Assembly: GCF_002192255.1 (NCBI RefSeq)
Contig: NZ_CP021768.1
Location: forward strand, 2,994,001-3,058,000
Direction of reading: 5' to 3'
Source of the DNA: Stenotrophomonas sp. WZN-1
Lineage (GTDB): Bacteria > Pseudomonadota > Gammaproteobacteria > Xanthomonadales > Xanthomonadaceae
DNA: 64,000 nt
In this document: positions 63,752-64,000 of the stretch, one piece after another
Position numbering within the stretch: the first letter of the stretch is position 1
Layout: each line of letters opens with the position of its first letter
Position numbers and translations under genes: made by a program
The notes under the pieces: model-generated
What the model was told of the DNA's origin: nothing
The model's database searches: none
Seen by the model: only the letters and a program-made list of their open reading frames with translations

Positions 63752-64000
63752 CAGTCCATCTCCTCCAGCAGGTTCTGCAGTGCGGACATCCGCGCCGGCC
63801 AATAGGCCCGGTAACGCTGCAACCAGCGGCCGATGTGGGCCAGCCCACGCGGATCGACCTCGTAGTGGACGAAGCGGCCTTGACGCTGTTCGATCACGAG
63901 CCCGGCATCGCGCAGCACCGCCAGGTGCTGGGACATCGCGGACTGGCTGATCGCCATGCCCTCGCGCAGTGCACTGGCATGCTGCCCGCCATCGGCCAGC
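63751..64000 (-). CDS. ArsR-family regulator, 5' end outside window
   Basis: The winged-helix core is visible: LADGGQHASALREGMAISQSAMSQHLAVLRDAGLVIEQRQGRFVHYEVDPRGL, then a C-terminal helix (RYRAYWPARMSALQNLLEEMD). The frame is open to the window end. An internal ATG at 63957 is not the start. No metal-binding CxC of classical ArsR is seen in the visible part, so it is probably a non-metal sensor paired with the SRPBCC gene. Confidence 0.85.
   Translation of the reverse strand, partial: LADGGQHASALREGMAISQSAMSQHLAVLRDAGLVIEQRQGRFVHYEVDPRGLAHIGRWLQRYRAYWPARMSALQNLLEEMD

Overview
The window is a GC-rich gammaproteobacterial chromosome segment that looks like Stenotrophomonas (S. maltophilia complex, Xanthomonadales). 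Three things point that way. An N-acetylornithine carbamoyltransferase replaces the usual OTCase at the left end. GTAG-bounded palindromic SMAG/REP-like repeats are scattered between genes. Gene orders such as trmJ<>suhB, nnr-tsaE-amiC-mutL facing queG, and the MTA deaminase-ubiG-phosphatase run are those of the Pseudomonas/Xanthomonas branch. The identification is inference from family knowledge; no search was run. I see no prophage, CRISPR array, insertion sequence or resistance island.

Layout. 0-13 kb: arginine biosynthesis (argF' with a candidate attenuator), cysS, sufE and an MFS exporter; a DksA-like protein fused to a histone-H1-like tail; yidD, dihydroorotase and an M23 peptidase; then a leftward run of MTA/SAH deaminase, ubiG, a gph/mupP-type phosphatase and a squalene/phytoene synthase-like gene. 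13-24 kb: efp and its modification gene epmB diverge; a periplasmic PhnD-like binding protein is coupled to a GGDEF-EAL protein; trmJ/suhB; htpX/gluQ; phaB and the PHB repressor phaR. 24-34 kb: two envelope genes, then mutL, amiC, tsaE and nnr leftward, with queG and xseA rightward. 34-54 kb: M48 protease, SUMF1-type lipoprotein, RNase D, a TonB receptor, tRNA-Ala(CGC), two identical tRNA-Phe, an Ada variant, an acyl-CoA dehydrogenase, an HNH nuclease and dxs.

54-60 kb is the most unusual part. A LuxR-type response regulator diverges from a tight operon of an unknown protein, a Ras-like small GTPase and two roadblock-type proteins. Three genes sharing a four-cysteine pilin head domain follow; one of them has lost its prepilin leader. 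A stand-alone receiver domain comes next. Two small related genes bracket the block. I infer a GTPase-controlled type IV pilus or surface-signalling module. 60-64 kb holds small envelope proteins, a TetR/SMR pair, a LysE exporter, a second ClpP-like protease and an ArsR/SRPBCC pair cut by the window end.

Non-coding structure is rich. There are three copies of a composite intergenic element placed immediately after stop codons. There are also three copies of a second repeat family that opens with a TCACTTTCTTT palindrome, a perfect 29-bp-arm palindrome in front of the HNH gene, a 23-bp divergent nnr/queG spacer that suggests leaderless transcription, and three palindromes in front of phaR.
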